In this document: positions 5,291 to 5,971 of the stretch, piece by piece
How positions within the stretch are numbered: position 1 is the stretch's first letter
Layout of the letters: each line of letters opens with the position of its first letter
Assembly (NCBI GenBank): GCA_938091275.1
Contig: CALKMY010000182.1
Span: forward strand, 1 to 5,971
Source: Candidatus Nanopelagicales bacterium
GTDB taxonomy: Bacteria; Actinomycetota; Actinomycetes; S36-B12
Direction: 5' to 3'
Length of the DNA stretch: 5,971 bases
Made by a program: the position numbers and the translations under genes
Notes under the pieces: model-generated
The model's database searches: none
The model's input: only the letters and a program-made list of their open reading frames with translations
Told to the model about the DNA's origin: nothing

Positions 5291-5971
5291 CCAGGCGGTC
5301 CGCCACTTCATCGGACGCCGTTGCGAAGGAGCCTTGCGCACTCCTTCGGACAGTCCGGAGAACCACATTCGCAAAGCATCGAGGTCGCGCGTGCGGGCCA
5401 GCGTCAGGCCGATCCAACTACCCACGTACAACGGCTCGAGGACCACGGGCAGATTTCGTCGTGCGAGCCACACCCGATTGCGTGCATTCATTCGGTAAAA
5501 CTCTTCGTGCCGGAGGGGATTGATAACCGGGTGATGAACCACGAGGTCGCCGGCATACCAGCACGTGTAGCCGGCATCCCAGACCCTCCACACCAGGTCA
5601 ATACCTTCGTGTCCGTAGAAGAACTCAGCCGGCCAGCCACCCGCGGCCTCGAACGCGCTTCGACGAACCGCCGTGGCTCCCTCCCACAAAGTGGTCGCCG
5701 GTCCTGATCGAGTGCGGTCACCGACGAACAGGCGGGGCACCCAACGCCCCGGCGGCTGGACCCCCTCCGGATCCTCGACTCGGGGCTGAACAAGACCGAG
5801 TTGTGGATCAGACTCGAACCGTCCCTTCAGTGAGGCAAAGAAGAATGGATCGGGAAGGAATGCGTCGTCGTCCAAGAAGAACAACACATCGCCCTGGACG
5901 TGGTCGACTCCGGCGTTACGGCCCGCGGGTATTCCCTGGTTCTCTGCGAGCCCCACGGCCTTCACGCCGTC
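5255..5971 (-). CDS. Family 2 glycosyltransferase (GT-A fold), 5' end outside the window
   Basis: The reading frame is open to the right edge, and 238 residues of the protein are visible; the N-terminal nucleotide-binding strand is missing. The visible part contains ENQGIPAGRNAGV (10-22), then LFFLDDDAFLPDPFF (30-44) with the metal- and nucleotide-sugar-binding Asp cluster DDD (34-36). WEGATAVRRSAFEAAGGWP (96-114) and GHEGIDLVWRVWDAGY (from 120) follow; the latter matches the catalytic-base/acceptor region of GT2 enzymes. No transmembrane helix is evident, so it probably works on the cytoplasmic side, adding a sugar to a lipid-linked envelope glycan. The frame continues upstream of the GTG at 5965, so that codon is not the likely start. 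Mycobacteria have the rhamnosyltransferase WbbL (Rv3265c) near the equivalent LCP gene, but the motifs here look like a different GT2 subgroup, so I do not transfer that name. Donor and acceptor are unknown. Confidence 0.88.
   Translation of the reverse strand, partial: DGVKAVGLAENQGIPAGRNAGVDHVQGDVLFFLDDDAFLPDPFFFASLKGRFESDPQLGLVQPRVEDPEGVQPPGRWVPRLFVGDRTRSGPATTLWEGATAVRRSAFEAAGGWPAEFFYGHEGIDLVWRVWDAGYTCWYAGDLVVHHPVINPLRHEEFYRMNARNRVWLARRNLPVVLEPLYVGSWIGLTLARTRDLDALRMWFSGLSEGVRKAPSQRRPMKWRTAWRLTRAGRPPVV

Overview
The window looks like chromosomal DNA of a high-GC Gram-positive bacterium (Actinobacteria). I infer this from the GC-rich third codon positions, the two GTG starts backed by good ribosome-binding sites, and a TIGR03089-type protein, a family known only from actinobacteria. 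I cannot place it to genus. No RNA gene, insertion sequence, CRISPR array or prophage feature is visible.

Layout: five genes, each on the strand opposite to its neighbours (-,+,-,+,-), so no two visible genes can share an operon. (1) 1-839 minus: a mannose-1-phosphate guanylyltransferase of the Rv3264c/ManC type, running off the left edge. (2) 890-1576 plus: the TIGR03089 protein, a short adenylate-forming-enzyme-like protein of unknown function. (3) 1573-3534 minus: a secreted SpoIID/LytB-type peptidoglycan-active protein with two C-terminal repeats; its stop codon overlaps that of gene 2 in the four bases CTAG. (4) 3769-5202 plus: a LytR-CpsA-Psr (LCP) glycopolymer ligase with a LytR_C domain. 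(5) 5255-5971 minus: a family 2 glycosyltransferase running off the right edge.

Non-coding DNA is limited to a 50-bp divergent gap (840-889), a 234-bp divergent gap (3535-3768) and a 52-bp convergent gap (5203-5254). The 234-bp gap is the only substantial regulatory region. It holds a candidate ECF-sigma promoter (GGAACC...CGTC), a small dyad over its -10, a perfect 9-bp stem-loop in the LCP leader, and the Shine-Dalgarno sites that fix both GTG starts.

Together the genes read as a cell-envelope glycopolymer locus: supply of GDP-mannose, sugar transfer to a glycan (GT2), ligation of the finished lipid-linked glycan to peptidoglycan (LCP), and a peptidoglycan-cleaving or -binding exported protein (SpoIID-like). 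From memory, mycobacteria keep the relatives of genes 1, 2 and 4 close together (Rv3264c, Rv3268, Rv3267/CpsA), so this appears to be a rearranged version of a known actinobacterial envelope neighbourhood. I do not see a clearly new system. The points most worth checking are the permuted SpoIID architecture with tandem repeats, the leader stem-loop and possible stress promoter of the LCP gene, and the unexplained linkage of the TIGR03089 protein to envelope genes.
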